Source: Gymnogyps californianus
Lineage: Eukaryota > Chordata > Aves > Accipitriformes > Cathartidae
Assembly (NCBI RefSeq): GCF_018139145.2
Contig: NC_059477.1
Coordinates: forward strand, 13,193,522-13,257,521
Direction: 5' to 3'
Length of the DNA: 64,000 nucleotides
Shown: one piece after another, positions 38,301-50,635 of the stretch
Layout: every line of letters starts with the position of its first letter
Position numbering within the stretch: the stretch's first letter is position 1
Notes under the pieces: generated by a model
Databases searched by the model: none
What the model saw: the letters and a program-made list of their open reading frames with translations, nothing else
Told to the model about the DNA's origin: nothing
Program-made: the position numbers and the translations under genes

Positions 38301-39480
38301 TAAGAAGCTGGGTTATTTCCTTTCTTAGGATTGAACAGAAAGTAAGTTTTCCTCGTGAGCTTCATTTACCTTAGGCTGAAATATTATAATGCTTGCATAC
38401 AATCTTGTTAAAGTTCTTTTGAAGTTTGCAGAAGTAGAAAGAATAAGATCTCCAGAGTCTGGCCCAGTGGTTCTCCAGAATATACCTTTGAGTAAAGACG
38501 CCTTTTGTAAACACTGAGAACATAACACAGTTTAGGCTTGCCTTCTTTCAAACTCTGGCAGCCTCAGAGCAAAATCAGCCAAGACTAAGAAAATGTCCTC
38601 CTCCTCCCAGTGTCTCTCAAACTTTAATGTTTCAGTTTTGCAAGGGGCTTAGGAGCCTGGCCTTGATCCAGACAATTATTTGGACTTTGGGAGTTGTCAC
38701 CCATATAAAGTGACACACTCAGGTGCTGTTCAGCATTTCCCTTGTTCAAACCCTGAAAGATTAAGATCTTGATCCTGATAATTTCCACCATGCCAGAAGA
38801 AAGGTGCCCAAGCTGCACATTTCTGGAAACTGGGAAAGTTTAGTGGAGAAGCCGCACTGCGCACTTTCTCTTATCACACTCTTTCCTAAGCATCAGTTAC
38901 TGACTGTGACTCTGAGAGATGAGACACTGAGGTCAGACCTGTGATCTGACCCTGTACCACTGATGTTAAGAAGTTCAAGTGCTCTTTTCTGGCTGAAATG
39001 TCACTTCCTCAGCTGACAGGAGGTGGGTCTCTTCATCTTTAAATTCTAGCAAGGAGCATGCTTTACTTTACCAAGCAAATAATATCTGAAAACCATGAGA
39101 CTGACAAATATGCCCTTAGTCCTGGTGTTGCAAACTGCCAGGTTGCCAGGGCACAGAAGGTGAAATCCTGGTGGCACTAATGGCAGTGGGCCCATTAGTT
39201 TTTCTGTATTATTTTCATGGGACCAAGTGTTTTAGATGATAGGTGCAAAATGTTACTGCCCTGCTTTTCTCTTAACTCTTCTATTCCAAATAACAAGTGG
39301 GAAACAAATACTTTAATAAAACATATTTTGTAAGAGATGTGAAATACTAAGAGAACTACTCTTATCAGCATGAAGAAATCTCCCACTGCTCTGAACCACT
39401 CGCAAGTATATTTAATGTCAGTACCATATGTCTGATATGATGGAAAAAGATCTTGATGTCTGAAAAAACCAGTTGCTGGT

Positions 39481-40084
39481 TGTCCTGGTTTCAGCTGGGA
39501 TAGAGTTAATTTTCTTCTCAGTACCTGGTACAGTGCTGTGTTTTGGATTTAGTGTGAGAATAATGGTGATAACACACTGATGTTTTAGTTGTTGCTAAGT
39601 AGCGCTTATCCTAAGCCAAGGATTTTTCAGTTTCCCATGCTCTGCCAGCAAGCAGGTGTGCAAGAAGCTGGGAGGGAGCAGAGCCGGGGCAGCTGACCTG
39701 AACTAGCCAAAGGGATATTCCATACCATGGAACGTCATGCTCAGTATATAAATGGGGCAGGGGAGTTGGCTGGGAGGGGCGGATCGCTGCTGGGGCATTG
39801 GTCAGCGGGTGGTGAGCAATTGCATTGTGCATCACTTGTCTTTTCTTGGGTTTTATTTATCTTTGTTTTTGTTATATTCCTTTTCATTACAATTATTATT
39901 ATTATTTTATTATTATTCTTCTTAGTTAGTAGCCTATTTTATTTTACTTTAGTTATTAAACTGTTCTTATGTCAACCCACAAGTTTTACCTTATTTTTTT
40001 TCCCCTCCTCCCCATCCCACTGGGAGGCGGGAGGGGGAAGCGACTGCGTGGTGCTTAGTAGCTGGCTGGGGTTAAACCACAACA
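39481..40084 (+). mobile_element. Solo LTR of an avian endogenous retrovirus (ERVL-type)
   Basis: A 604-bp element begins TGTCCTGGTTTCAGC and ends GGTTAAACCACAACA. It is flanked by a perfect 5-bp duplication, CTGGT, at 39476-39480 and 40085-40089. It has a TATA box (39745-39753), an (ATT)n-rich stretch and an ATTAAA signal (39955-39960). It is collinear along its length with the LTR at 7448-8034 and lies on the same strand. No internal retroviral sequence lies beside it, so it is a solo LTR. A 168-codon + frame that starts in it and runs past its end to 40233 is a product of low-complexity AT sequence and not a gene. Confidence 0.93.
39745..39753 (+). promoter_or_regulatory. TATA box of the LTR promoter
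   Basis: TATATAAAT lies in the U3 part of the LTR at the same relative place as in the copy at 7448. It is preceded by the shared 'gatattccataccat' block. Confidence 0.6.
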
Positions 40085-40089
40085 CTGGT

Positions 40090-42749
40090 TTATGCAGAGT
40101 TAATATTCTTAGGATATGTGTTTTTCCAGACCTCGTTTCTGGAGTGATCATTCTAATTATTGTTAAATACAAACAGTCAGAAACTGGGAATAAATATAAC
40201 TGTAATGAAAGATTGTTTCAAGAACCCTCATAGAAACTTCTCAGTTCATTCAACTATCAGATGAGCAGGTTGGCTAGCAATAAATCACACTTTTTAAGTG
40301 ACGGTTGAATATCTTTTATTTGGAATGATATTTAATCAGGCAAGAGTAAAAGATGTCAGAGAACATTACATTTAATTGATACATCAAATGATTAATAATG
40401 GCTGAAATTTGGAGGTCCTTACTGGGGTTTTGATTCAGTGCTCTACTTTAATGGAAGTTTGCCTGAATAAACATTAAGTAACAACTGATTCTGAACCTCA
40501 AAATGTGACCCAGTAATACTTACCATTTATGTTGTGCTCTAAACTTTCAGAGCTCTTCTGTGGGTCAAATCTTAAACACAAAGGGGCTATTGAAGTGAGC
40601 ATGATTTGGTCAATTAACCTGTTAAATCTTTGCGTGCAAGGCAATCAGAGGCCCACTGTGGTTTTGGAGAGGGGTTACTCAGATCCAGCAATTACAATAT
40701 GTTGAGAATCCCATAGAGGTTGTATCCAACTAGGGGCCTTGTCGGACCCCTGCTCCTCATGGAATAATAAATCACATGGTACTTTTTCAGTTGGAAAAAC
40801 GTATTAACATGTCTGCTGCTCCAGCTGGAGAGAATAAAATCATAATGGTTTATGATAAATTGCATATATTTCTTGTATCCATACCATTTGTGAAATACTT
40901 TTTCCCCTCAAGTTGAAACCACAATGACACGTAGAAAGGGTTCTTTATAATGCACCATCCATGCAGATTGGAGGAATATTAAGGACTAATTAAAAGCGTA
41001 AGTCACCGAAGTTGATTAGAATGCAAACTAGGCCTAATTTCATGCAGGAGCCATTAAAGGCAGCCAAGGTTGTAGTAGAGAGACAAAAAGGCTGAAGACC
41101 TGCTATATTTAGATGAAAAAAAATGTACACTAAAGCCAAGAATCCCACAGATGGGAGATGAAGGGTCAAAGTGACAAAGGCAATAGGAAGCAGAAACCAA
41201 AGCGGGGAATATTGTTGCTGGATTTCAATCACATTGAAGGCTTCTCTGAGGTGACTTACCAGAGCAAGCTAAGCAGGGTTTGGTCAGAGTCTTGCTGCAT
41301 GTCGGATTGATCCTGCTTTCATGGAGGCAAAAGTGCCAGATTTTGCTTTTGCATAGACAGTCCACAAACGTAGTTCTCTCACAGCCTGTCTAGTAGGCAA
41401 GATAGAGGCAAAGTGCTAGCCGTGGCCCCAGGCAAAATCAATTTTGCGTGATGGTGGCATTCTTACTGCCCACCTGCGAAGGCCGTTTCCAGTTAGTTTG
41501 AATTGTCCACCACGCTGATTCTTTCTCCCGATGCTCCCACCCTGAATATAGCCTGTGACTGTAGCTGCTGGAGGCTAGTTCCTGTGAAAGCACTAGGGTT
41601 AGGGCAGTGATGGGGAAATCACTCACATTGCTCACTATGGACCTGGACTGATGTTGACTGGGAAGAGAACTAAGTTTTTCTGCCCATACCAGGTGAAGAG
41701 ATGTGTAGACGCACCTTTTGTTTAAATTGTGAGCAGCAGGCCTAAATATTTCTCCTTCAAAAATCAGCATGACATGATTGGGTTTGTTTTTAATAACCCG
41801 TTTGATATCATTCCTGTGTTGTGGTTATTAGCAATTACCATGCTGCTTTTCCCTTCATCCAAAGCTTTCTACACGCTGATAGCAGCTTCACATATTAATT
41901 CCTAGCACCATCCCTGCAGCCAGCTGTGTCGTCACAATTGCTCAGCCATTCGACTCACTGTGGCTATTGGTTTGATGGATTACAATCAGGATTTTGATCT
42001 CAGAGCAGCTTTGCAATAGCAATGAATGCTGAGCATGACAAATGATATCTTCCTGAACCCACATTTGGCTAACTGCCAGCATTTCATCTTACTTGACCGC
42101 TGTGTAGCTTTCTATCTTGTTAATCACAACGCTTCGATAAGGGGATTGTAGCCAGTTGTTGGTATCCCTGGAACAAGTACCAGAACTGCATTTTACTGTA
42201 CCTTTAAGTTTTATCTTAGATTTTATTCTAAATCTGGTATCTTCTCCCTTCATAGAGCCATTTTAGAAGAAATATGTATAGGCTTGTCTTTTCTTCATCA
42301 CTTTGTTGTTTGGGGCTTTGCTCTTGGAAATGCAGCTGTTTCTTTACATAATTTAGTTAAAATTAACAACTGCTTCCTAGCCTGTTTCATTACAGCTCAA
42401 TACTTCTGGGACTTAAGGTTTGATATTGCACGTAGTCAAGTTTGCAGTCCTTAATTTACAGCTGTTACAGAAACACAAATACACAGCAGGCATTTGGTGA
42501 GGTCCTTTTCATTATCCATTTATGTATATAGTAGACACAGACCTTTTATTTCTCATGGGGAAGATAAAACTTTGGGAATTCTGACACAGATTTAAGTGCT
42601 AGCCAATCTACAAAGTCCCGGAGATCTCATAGGTGGCAAGGGTGAACCCTTTAAATACTGAAGCAAGATCTATACAGTAGAAGATAACAACGAAGTTCTC
42701 CCATTGTTCTCTGTGGACATTACCCATCATTTTGAGAGCTCTGTTAGGC
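40090..42749. other. Non-coding sequence, one old repeat trace
   Basis: Near 40510-40575, 'taatacttaccatttatgtt' followed by 'gctctaaactttcagagctc' recalls the tail of an ancient vertebrate repeat ('acttaccatttatatagcgc'). This also explains an apparent minus-strand splice donor there. The 110-codon minus frame at 41438-41770 has no motif. Otherwise nothing is recognised. Confidence 0.4.
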
Positions 42750-42833
42750 ATGCCTCCTCTTCTTCAACTTTCTGTTTTTAACAAAAGAATAGATTATGTG
42801 GATTTGATTGGCAAAGTTGCCAGACTTCCTCAG
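42750..42833 (+). other. Candidate coding exon ending in a strong splice donor
   Basis: From ATG at 42750 the frame is open for exactly 28 codons to the donor TCAG|GTAAGTG after 42833. It reads MPPLLQLSVFNKR and then IDYVDLIGKVARLPQ, which looks protein-like. The exon may instead start at 42788, after the acceptor-like 'ctgtttttaacaaaag', which would leave 46 bp. The ATG context (GGCATGC) is ordinary. No partner exon or family was recognised, so it could be an exon of an unidentified + strand gene or a chance match. Confidence 0.25.
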
Positions 42834-45269
42834 GTAAGTGCAAACTTATTCGCCATTTAGAAAGTTATTTGCACTTCTGCTTGATATTTACAGTCTAATT
42901 TCATGAGGTGTAGGAGACAGAAGAGAGTGCTTTGAAAACCAGCTCAGCAGCTACAGCGTTTATTTGTTCACGTGGTATATTCTCTTCTGTGGCTCTTGAA
43001 GATCTTTTTGACAAGTGAAGTTCACAAAGATGGTACATTATTTTTTTCTGTAGTTAATTCAGACTTTTCAATTGTGGAGCTATACCATTCAGCTCGTGGT
43101 TTGTAGGGATCAAGGTGAAGTTTCTGAACTGTGCCTGCAAAACAATGTCAGCTGTTACTGTAACACTTATTACTGCTGCAGCTAATAAGTGTTGGATGTG
43201 GCATGGGAGCTGTGGGAATGGTGGGGGTCTGCACATAAATTTTCCGCTATTTTTTTCAACACTAAGTATCCAGTTTAGAGTTCAAGTGGAGTCATTTTTG
43301 CAACCATAAACAATGATGAATACTGAAAAGGAGCTTTTTTTAACATAAAAAACCTGTTCTACTTCAAAGGGTTTATTTAAAGCTGGGAATCAAATGGCAT
43401 AACTGTTGCAGCCTGCAGCTTTGCTCTGTCTCCTTTCTTGCTTTCTTTCTCTGTCTTTCTCTATCTGCCTCTGTTCCTATGGGGAAATTAACTCTTACTT
43501 TGCTGTAGACAAAACACAGCTTATATAATGTTTGGGACTAATGGGGGGAACAGCTAAGTACTTTGTTATTTTGTGGTCAATTCGGCAGGGTAAATGCGGA
43601 TGACATGACAAGTTTTACAAGAGGGAACAGGTTGTTGGTAACTGTGTCCTCCAAGACCTACATGAGCAAACTACACTGTTTGGTGAAGACGACCATCTGG
43701 ATCTTTCATGATGTTCACACACACACACTGAACCTCTTCTCCAGGAAAGTAAGACCTGCTGCGTTCTGCTTCCTCTGCATCCTCTCTGTCTTCTCATCCT
43801 ACCCTTCCAGTTGTTTTCTAGCCTGTTTGTGCCAGAGTTCTGTTTCACTGAGCCTTGCTCTCCTGACTTCTCTACCTCCTCCTAATTGTTTCTACCCAGG
43901 AATGGTGGGAGAACTTGTATCAGTAGTTTTACTCATGCAGCTTTGGTGAATGGGACTGTTGGAGGAATTTTTTTATGTGAGAGGGACTCCTTAATTACTT
44001 GATCTGTGTAGAGCCAGATAAAGAGACTGAACCAGCTAGGAAGCAGTCATACTCCTTATGTTATTTGTCCGTAGCATTCTCTGCCTCTGCTCTTTATTCT
44101 TTAGGCATGGACTGTGTGTAAAGTGTCAGAGTAAATCAGAAAATGCAATTCTGATGCCCTAGCAGCCTCCTCCTGCACCAGTTGTCATGTTAATATTTAT
44201 AATCTATTGGATATGCAGATCAGAAGTATAATGATGGCTGCCATGTTACATGTTCTTGACTACTCCTTTGGTGCACTCCACTTACTGTTTTACACACTTT
44301 CCTGATGAACCTACTGTCATTTCGCTGCACCATGCTCTTGTCAGACATACATGTCCTGCATGCAGCAGCAACATGCTGATCCCTGCGCTTGTCTGTGAAC
44401 AGCAAAAGAAGATGCAGGTAGTTTTTTGGCACATTTTACCCCAGCAAATGCTTGTTCTGAGTTTTGTTGGATTCTTTTTATGCATGTTGTACTGCAAACA
44501 GCATAATCAGCCTCTTAATGTTCAGTTAGCCTTATGAAAGGACAGCCTTTTGTTCCACCTTTCCTTTTCATTAAATTTCGTATCAGATTGAGCTTTTAGG
44601 ACACAATGCAATATCTGGCCTCAAACATTAGTTTCTGTTAAGATTCTGAATTTGGAAGTCAACTGGCAGTTCTGCTGAGGGAGGAATGGGGCAGAACAAA
44701 ATGGTCTTTGCCTTGCTGTCATGGTAATGGCAGTGAAGTGCTGATAAGTAGCAATATGCATCTGTGTGAGTTAACTCCTTACATATCCTTCAGGGAGAAG
44801 TGCTCTGGCATAGAATAATGATATCTTTCTCATGAAATTTTGAAGCCAGCCTGAGGATTTTAATTAATAAAGAATGATATTCTTGTATAATAAAATAAGC
44901 CACAAATGGGACGCTCATTACATTCTAGAAGATTTGGGGACCATGACTACAGAACTATTGTCTGAACTCTGTTACACACAGTAGGGCACTTGTACAAAGG
45001 CTGACCCCAAAGTTGGGGTTTTTTTTATGGTGTGTGTGTATATATATGTGTCTCTTTTTCAGATTTGTCTTCTGTTCTTTTAATGTCAGCTCTGTCTTCT
45101 CTTAGCCCGTGAGCCATCCTCTCCGGTCTTTGAAAGTAGCAAGCTGTGTTTGTGCATTAAATCAAGTAATTTCACCTAGACAGATTTTGTTCTTGTTTTA
45201 GCCAGAGTGCTGGTTTAAGCAGATTTAATTTTAGGGTAACTTTCAACAGCTTCTATAAGGTAGGGTCCT
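42834..45269. other. Non-coding sequence, nothing recognised
   Basis: Contains a CT-rich run near 43425-43480 and a short alternating TG/TA run near 45030-45050. The 128-codon + frame at 43563-43949 has no recognised domain and no splice context that I trust. Confidence 0.45.
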
Positions 45270-45410
45270 GCTAGAGGGCTGCATTCTGTCCTTGGTTCTC
45301 AAACAGCCTTCCTGTGCAGCCATGGGTGAGGCACTTTCTGAGCTGGAACTCTCTCCCTGTTAAATAGAGGTGCTGCTTTCCTAGTGCACAGAGGCATGGG
45401 GATACTTTCC
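45270..45410 (+). repeat. Probable ancient MIR-like copy
   Basis: The text 'tgtgcagccatgggtgaggc' followed by 'actttctgagctgg', 'ctccctgttaaatagaggtg' and 'catggggata' follows the order of the MIR core ('gaccttgggcaagtcact', 'catctgtaaaatgggga'). Strongly diverged. Confidence 0.4.
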
Positions 45411-48400
45411 TTTTGCTTTTGAGGAATTTGAAGTCTCCCATGTTGAGCTTCACTTGAGTCTCTTCAGAGACAAACCAAATCTGTGCTTGACATCATTCCA
45501 AATTAAACCTTAAGTTACCTTGGTAATTTCTGAATCACACTGCTGGCATATTTTCTGTTATGATCATTGTACTTCTAAAGCACACTGCTGATTGATCAAA
45601 CCTTGTTACCCCTTGTTTTTTTGATACCTTTTAGTTTCTTCTGTCATTGTTATCTATTTTTTACTACTTTCCTTTAATTCCCTGCGTGCTGTGTAACAAG
45701 ACTAAAGCTGTAATCCTTGCATTTATTGTTTTTTCCAACTTGATTATATGTTTCTGTCTGTTGGCCAACCCTTTTTTCAAATAGTCAGACATGTCACTGT
45801 ATCAACAAAAATAACCTCAACTGGCAAATTCCTGACTCCAGTAGTTAAATCATAATTTAAATGTGCCACTACCATTATTTACATTACTTCCCAGATAAGT
45901 TTCATGTTGCATTCCAGATTTTGAAACAACACTCCAAAGCACTGAATATTTTTGCTCTTCTCTTTTTCCTTCTGGCTAGGATTATCTTGTGCAGATGACT
46001 TTTTTTGATGTGAAGGAGACCAGAGTAATGTCCATATGCAAAGCCAGCCCTCGAGTGTAGTCCCTAGTTTGCATCATTCCCTATTACACACACTCGTTCA
46101 TTACACCAATGTAAGTGTCAGTTAAACTCCCATACATCTCCAAATGGCCATGGAATACTTTGCTATCAGATTCAGTGTTTAAGGGAAATTGTCTTGATTT
46201 GTGTAACTAGTAAATGATACGGTGCTTTTTACCTCAAGACTATTGTTTGAACTGAGCCTGGCTTACTAGTAGCAGAAAGTAAATTGCCATCTATAAACTC
46301 ATCCAGCCCCTGTGGAAAAAACTTCAAACTGTTGTAAATTACTCTTGTTAGCAGAAAGGAGAAGAGGGCAAGGGCTGAAGTAGCATTTTGTACACCGCCT
46401 AGGACAGAACTCTTATGTAGAAATTGGAATTGCCACACTTTTTGTGGAACTTTTTTTTTTTGTCCAGTGGTGTGGGAGAAAGGTTGTAAATAGTTTCTAC
46501 TATAGATCATCTTGCACTGCAAAACTTGGAAGCACATCTACATCTTTTAGATGTCAAGTTTTTTCATCTGCGTCTGTCCTTAGCTCCCACATGAGATTAA
46601 TCAGGCACTAGGACTGAATCCACTTTAGAGAAGTGGGACAAGATTTAGTAAATAAATAAAAGAATTAATTAAAAAGTCATGGTGCACATATTAAAGATTC
46701 TCACAGAGTTGCAGCATTTGTATACCATATCATCAAAGCTGGAGTAGTTTGCTCACTGGACTATGACACAGTACTGAGTTTGCATGTTTCAGAGTTGCAG
46801 TGATGCGAAAGAGAAGGGCTTTTTCACTAAATTTTGTTCAGTCAGTGTGTTTGCTTTACCATCAACACTCTGCGTCGGCTGTACATCTTGTAAAGCCGAA
46901 AGGGCAGAAGTGACCTCTGTGTCAAAAGAGCCAGCTCTCACAGCACCTCACTTATTTGTGTCTCGAAAGACCGGGCTGTTGGTTATAAAATGGAGACTGT
47001 CATGTTCAAAAGCTCTCATTTAGCTTATGAACCCTCAGATTTTCTGCTCACAGTATTGAGTCCAGACAGAGGACAGCAACCTACTAGTGCTACCAGCTAA
47101 TGGATGTTCCCTGTTCTTTTGTTGCTGGAGTTTTGGGGGTGGACCAAGCCCTTTGGGAACACAAAGCAGTAAGCTGCTGGAGTCAGATAGTGGCAGAGTA
47201 CCTCTGGGTTACTGAGGGTAGTTTTCCTTACAGGCAAGTGCTGCAGCAAAGTAACACAAGTAACACTGTGACTGTTTAGGTCATCTCTGCACTGGGGTTT
47301 TTCACAGTCTAATTTCAGGCACCTAACTGGTGATTATGGGGCTGAAGGCTCCTGTAGAGTCAGTGGGACACCTATAGCTTCCCTGACAACCTAAGCACCG
47401 AGGCTGCTGACTTAGGCACCCATGTTGGATGCCTAAAGCTAAACAGTGAGACTAGCCTCTTTAGCCCAGGGTCTAGTCCAACCACAGAGCAAAAGTCTAC
47501 CACTGCTGCTAACTAAAGGAGGTACCTCTTCAGCTGTTTCTTTAGTGCTGAGCACATACCAGCACCCTGAATGCATGGTGGAAGTCATCAAAAGACAAGC
47601 GTTAACACAGCTTCAACATCCTGGAACTGCAAGCCATTATCAGAAACTCTTCCAGCCAACCACAGCCTTTTTGGGGGTTGGCCGGTGTCACTGAGAGCTG
47701 TCTGTGTATCTTTCCCCTCCTTTTTGGATGCCCCCCCAGGAGCAGGAAGGCTGTGGTCTCAAACAATCCCATGTATAAGTATAGAATATTTTTTCTTCCT
47801 ATGCCTTTCCACCTATTGACGAATTAAGAGCTTGTGCAAAAAGAAACACCTAAGATGGGAGGACCAAAGATATCAAGCCTCATCTGTTCACACACTCTTG
47901 CTACAGCCCAGAGTCTGCTGCTGTGCAGAGTGCCCCTCTCTGGAGTCCTGGGAACCGCAGTGAGGAAGACGATGAGATTGCTCACCCTGTATGTTGCTCA
48001 AGCAAGAATAGGTGCCAAAGTCAGATTCTGAATCCCAGGACCTGATATATCATGGTGTATTGTTAGCCGTGTTTGTTTTGGGGGCTCTTGGTAATTTTTC
48101 TTCTAGGTTTTTGTCTCTCTATTTAATTATCCTTTTCATTACTGATTTCCTGACTTAATCTGAATGTGCATAAATCTCCACCATAGATTTATCATCTCTA
48201 TAGAAAGCGCTTTCAGAGTGGTTGTGCAGCTTCCCAGAAAAGGGACGCTGTTGGAAAATGAAGCTTTCAGATTCAACAATAAGCCTACTATTATGCTGAT
48301 TTTTGCCAAGCTTTCCCTCACTTCTTTCCCATTTACTACAAGAGTGAGCTCAAGGCTTCTTTTTGTTTGTTTTCAAACTGTAGTCATTCTTAAGTGTTTA

Positions 48401-49532
48401 CCACCCTGTTCAAGTCCACTCACTCTGAAACTTTAGACACCACAAGATACTGCTGCATTGCTTCTGGAATCAGAAAATGCTTAGGTTCTTTTTTCAACTG
48501 CATGTTTCTGTTAGGTTTTAACCGTCCTGTTTGCCAATCTTTAAAAAAGTAAAAATAAAAATCTTTCTTAGCATATTGTACTTCGACTGTCACAGTCATT
48601 TGAGGACACTATTTTTGACGAAATGTGAGATCTCAGAGCAGCAGTTGAAATTCGATATAAATAATCTCATTGCAAACCAGATTTTTGTTTATAAAGTATA
48701 TAGTCTGTGTGCTTGTAACCATTTAATCAAATTCAGGCCTTGTCTGGGCAAACATAATGGCCGTTAACTTATGTGTGGGTTGTGAATTATCCTTTCTGAA
48801 TTTGACCTGTAGCTCTGAGAGCCAAAAAAGCTGTCTTCCTTGATTTTTTTTGCTTGGGATCACACATGCAAATGCAGGGGCTTTTCTACTTCTAAAAATT
48901 TTCTGAATGTTGAATACAACTTTCTGCTGATAACATGTAGAAACCCAGCCTCTCTAGGTTTTTGGTCCATTGTGACTGACTGTCAGAATTTTTTATAGTT
49001 ATCATGAATCTCCTTTTTCTTCTTTCCATGTTGATACTCTATATAATGCTCTTTATGACTCCACACAGGTCCCTTGAAAGGACCTTCTGTCTTGTCTTTG
49101 CGTGGCAGCTTTCTCCTAAGCCGAGCATGTAAACATCTACCTCCTGAAGACACATCCCTGTTAATCACTTCTGGTGCCTCTCTTTGAACTTCTTTCCTTT
49201 AACGTTGCAGTTTTTAATTGCAGTTAACAAAAGCCGAGATCAAATGTTATTATCAGCCCTTCTCCTGGCATAAAAGACCCGTGTTATGTTTATGCCCCAG
49301 ATTAGCAACTGCTGTACAACATGAGCTACGTAATTTGCTGTTTTCCGTATCTTCACCCTCAGATCTGTTGCCAGACCACTGTGACTGTACCATTTTATTT
49401 CCAAATTTCTGTGTTGAATCAATTTCCCCCCGTTGCGAGCCAGAAACAGTCTTGTGCCAGGGGAATTTCAACTGATTTATTTTGTTGCCAATTAACAAAC
49501 TTTTAATCACTGATTCTGGTATTGAAACCAAT
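45411..49532. other. Non-coding sequence with an old repeat trace
   Basis: Apart from the trace at 47280-47450 I recognise nothing. Open frames at 46229-46537 (-), 46784-47023 (+) and 48164-48436 (+) lack splice context and motifs. Confidence 0.45.
47280..47450. repeat. Trace of an ancient amniote interspersed repeat
   Basis: Recurrent 'aggcacctaa' and 'ttaggcacccatgttggatg' followed by 'cctaaagct' resemble an old repeat with 'taggcacctaa...gttgggtgcctaa' text common in turtle and bird genomes. The family name is not certain. Confidence 0.35.
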
Positions 49533-49575
49533 AAACAAATACATACTTAGAGACAAACAAATACATACTTAGAGA
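49533..49575. repeat. Tandem duplication, 22-bp unit
   Basis: The unit beginning AAACAAATACATACTTAGAG at 49533-49554 is repeated at 49555-49575 without a mismatch over 21 bases. Likely a recent slippage event. Confidence 0.95.
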
Positions 49576-49707
49576 GACACACCTCAGCTCCCCTCCAGAT
49601 GCCTGTCCTCCCTGCTCCGTGGTCTCCAGTCCTGTCGCTGCACATGGCACCCAGTCCCTTTGGTGAGGCAACGGGCCTCACCAAATAGCAGGAGGTGAGG
49701 CTTTGTA

Positions 49708-49840
49708 GCTAGTGCATTGGGCAGGACTCAGAAGACCTGTGCCTCATTTCTGCAGCTGGGAAGTTCTCTGCACCATTTCTTTCTGTGCTGCTGTCTCTTA
49801 TCTGTAAGCCAGGAAAAATGGCAGTGACCTGCTTCGGGTA
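49708..49840 (+). repeat. Ancient MIR-like (CORE-SINE) copy
   Basis: The text 'aggactcagaagacctgtgc', 'tctgcagctgg', 'tctcttatctgtaagccagg' and 'aatggcagtgacctgcttcg' follows the MIR core order, including the 'catctgtaaaa' and 'acctgctt' blocks. The open frames antisense to it are artefacts. Confidence 0.6.
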
Positions 49841-50454
49841 GTAGTGTGAAACTGATTGCCGTGGTGTTACTGATGTATCTGAAGCTGTGGAGTCTGGCAA
49901 TCTTGTGGGAGCCGTAGGTGTCTGAAGAAGCAAGGAGACAGAACAATTACACAGGGATGTATTTTATTGCCTTTGCATTCACTTGGTTCCTGTTCCATCC
50001 CTAGCCCCAATAGTAATCAAGTGGCACAAGATACAAACCCATTTCGTGTGTGGCGGTGTGTTCTTCCCCTTCAGAAACAATGAATTTATAAAGGCCATGT
50101 TGTGACATCCCTCTGGATTACTGCAGTGCATTATCTGATGTTAGAATATGACATGTTAGTTTTCAAGGTCCTTTTCATGACAGGTCACCAGCTGCCGGAG
50201 CTTCAATATCAACTGGATCTCAGTTAAAAAAATCTTTAAAGAAAAGGGGGACAGTATTTTTAGCCCAGGTCATTTCAGTGGTCTGGTGTGCGGGAAAGTT
50301 TCACAAACTGAGTAGAATAACAGATTACAGTGCCAGGATGGAGACAGGGAGGTTGCAAGAGAGCAAGGTATCATTAAGGCACCTTTACTGCCAAAGTTAC
50401 TACATTGTACAGTTACACCTGGAGTATCTCATCATCTTTGTCATATACACTGAG

Positions 50455-50635
50455 GTTTGGAAATTCCTTTCTTCTTTTGCAGATGGGCAGCTGAGGCCGA
50501 GAGAAATTAAATGAGTTGTCTGTGATCACATCAGAAATATGACCACGGTTGTATAGGAAATATTGTGAACTGAGGATTTAATGCAAAATCCAAAGTCAGT
50601 GCTCTGACCAGGGCTTGTCACTTCTAATATAGCCC
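50455..50635 (-). repeat. Ancient MIR-like (CORE-SINE) copy, inverted
   Basis: Read on + the text 'ttttgcagatgggcagctga', 'ggccgagagaaattaaatga', 'gttgtctgtgatcacatcag' and 'aaagtcagtgctctgacca' is the reverse complement order of the MIR core. It is well preserved for its class. Confidence 0.7.

Larger units (their letters stand above)
37431..39475. other. Non-coding sequence with a small tandem repeat and old repeat traces
   Basis: It contains the tandem repeat at 38114-38171 and the repeat trace at 38238-38300. A similar trace, 'ggtgaaatcctggtggcact', lies near 39158-39200. No bounded exon is seen. Confidence 0.45.

Noticed and set aside
7448..40084. One 32-kb provirus bounded by the two same-strand LTRs
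   Set aside because: Each LTR has its own different 5-bp duplication, and no gag, pol or env frames lie between them.
39727..40233. 168-codon + frame with a hydrophobic stretch resembling a membrane segment
   Set aside because: It lies mostly within the solo LTR, and the hydrophobic part is a translation of the ATT-rich tract.
40500..40540. Minus-strand splice donor ATAAATG|GTAAGTATT
   Set aside because: It falls in text matching the tail of an ancient interspersed repeat, so the GTAAGT is better explained as part of that repeat.
49125..49150. Text TGTAAACATCTACCTCC resembling the miR-30 seed region
   Set aside because: The mature sequence differs after the seed, and no complementary arm forms a hairpin nearby.
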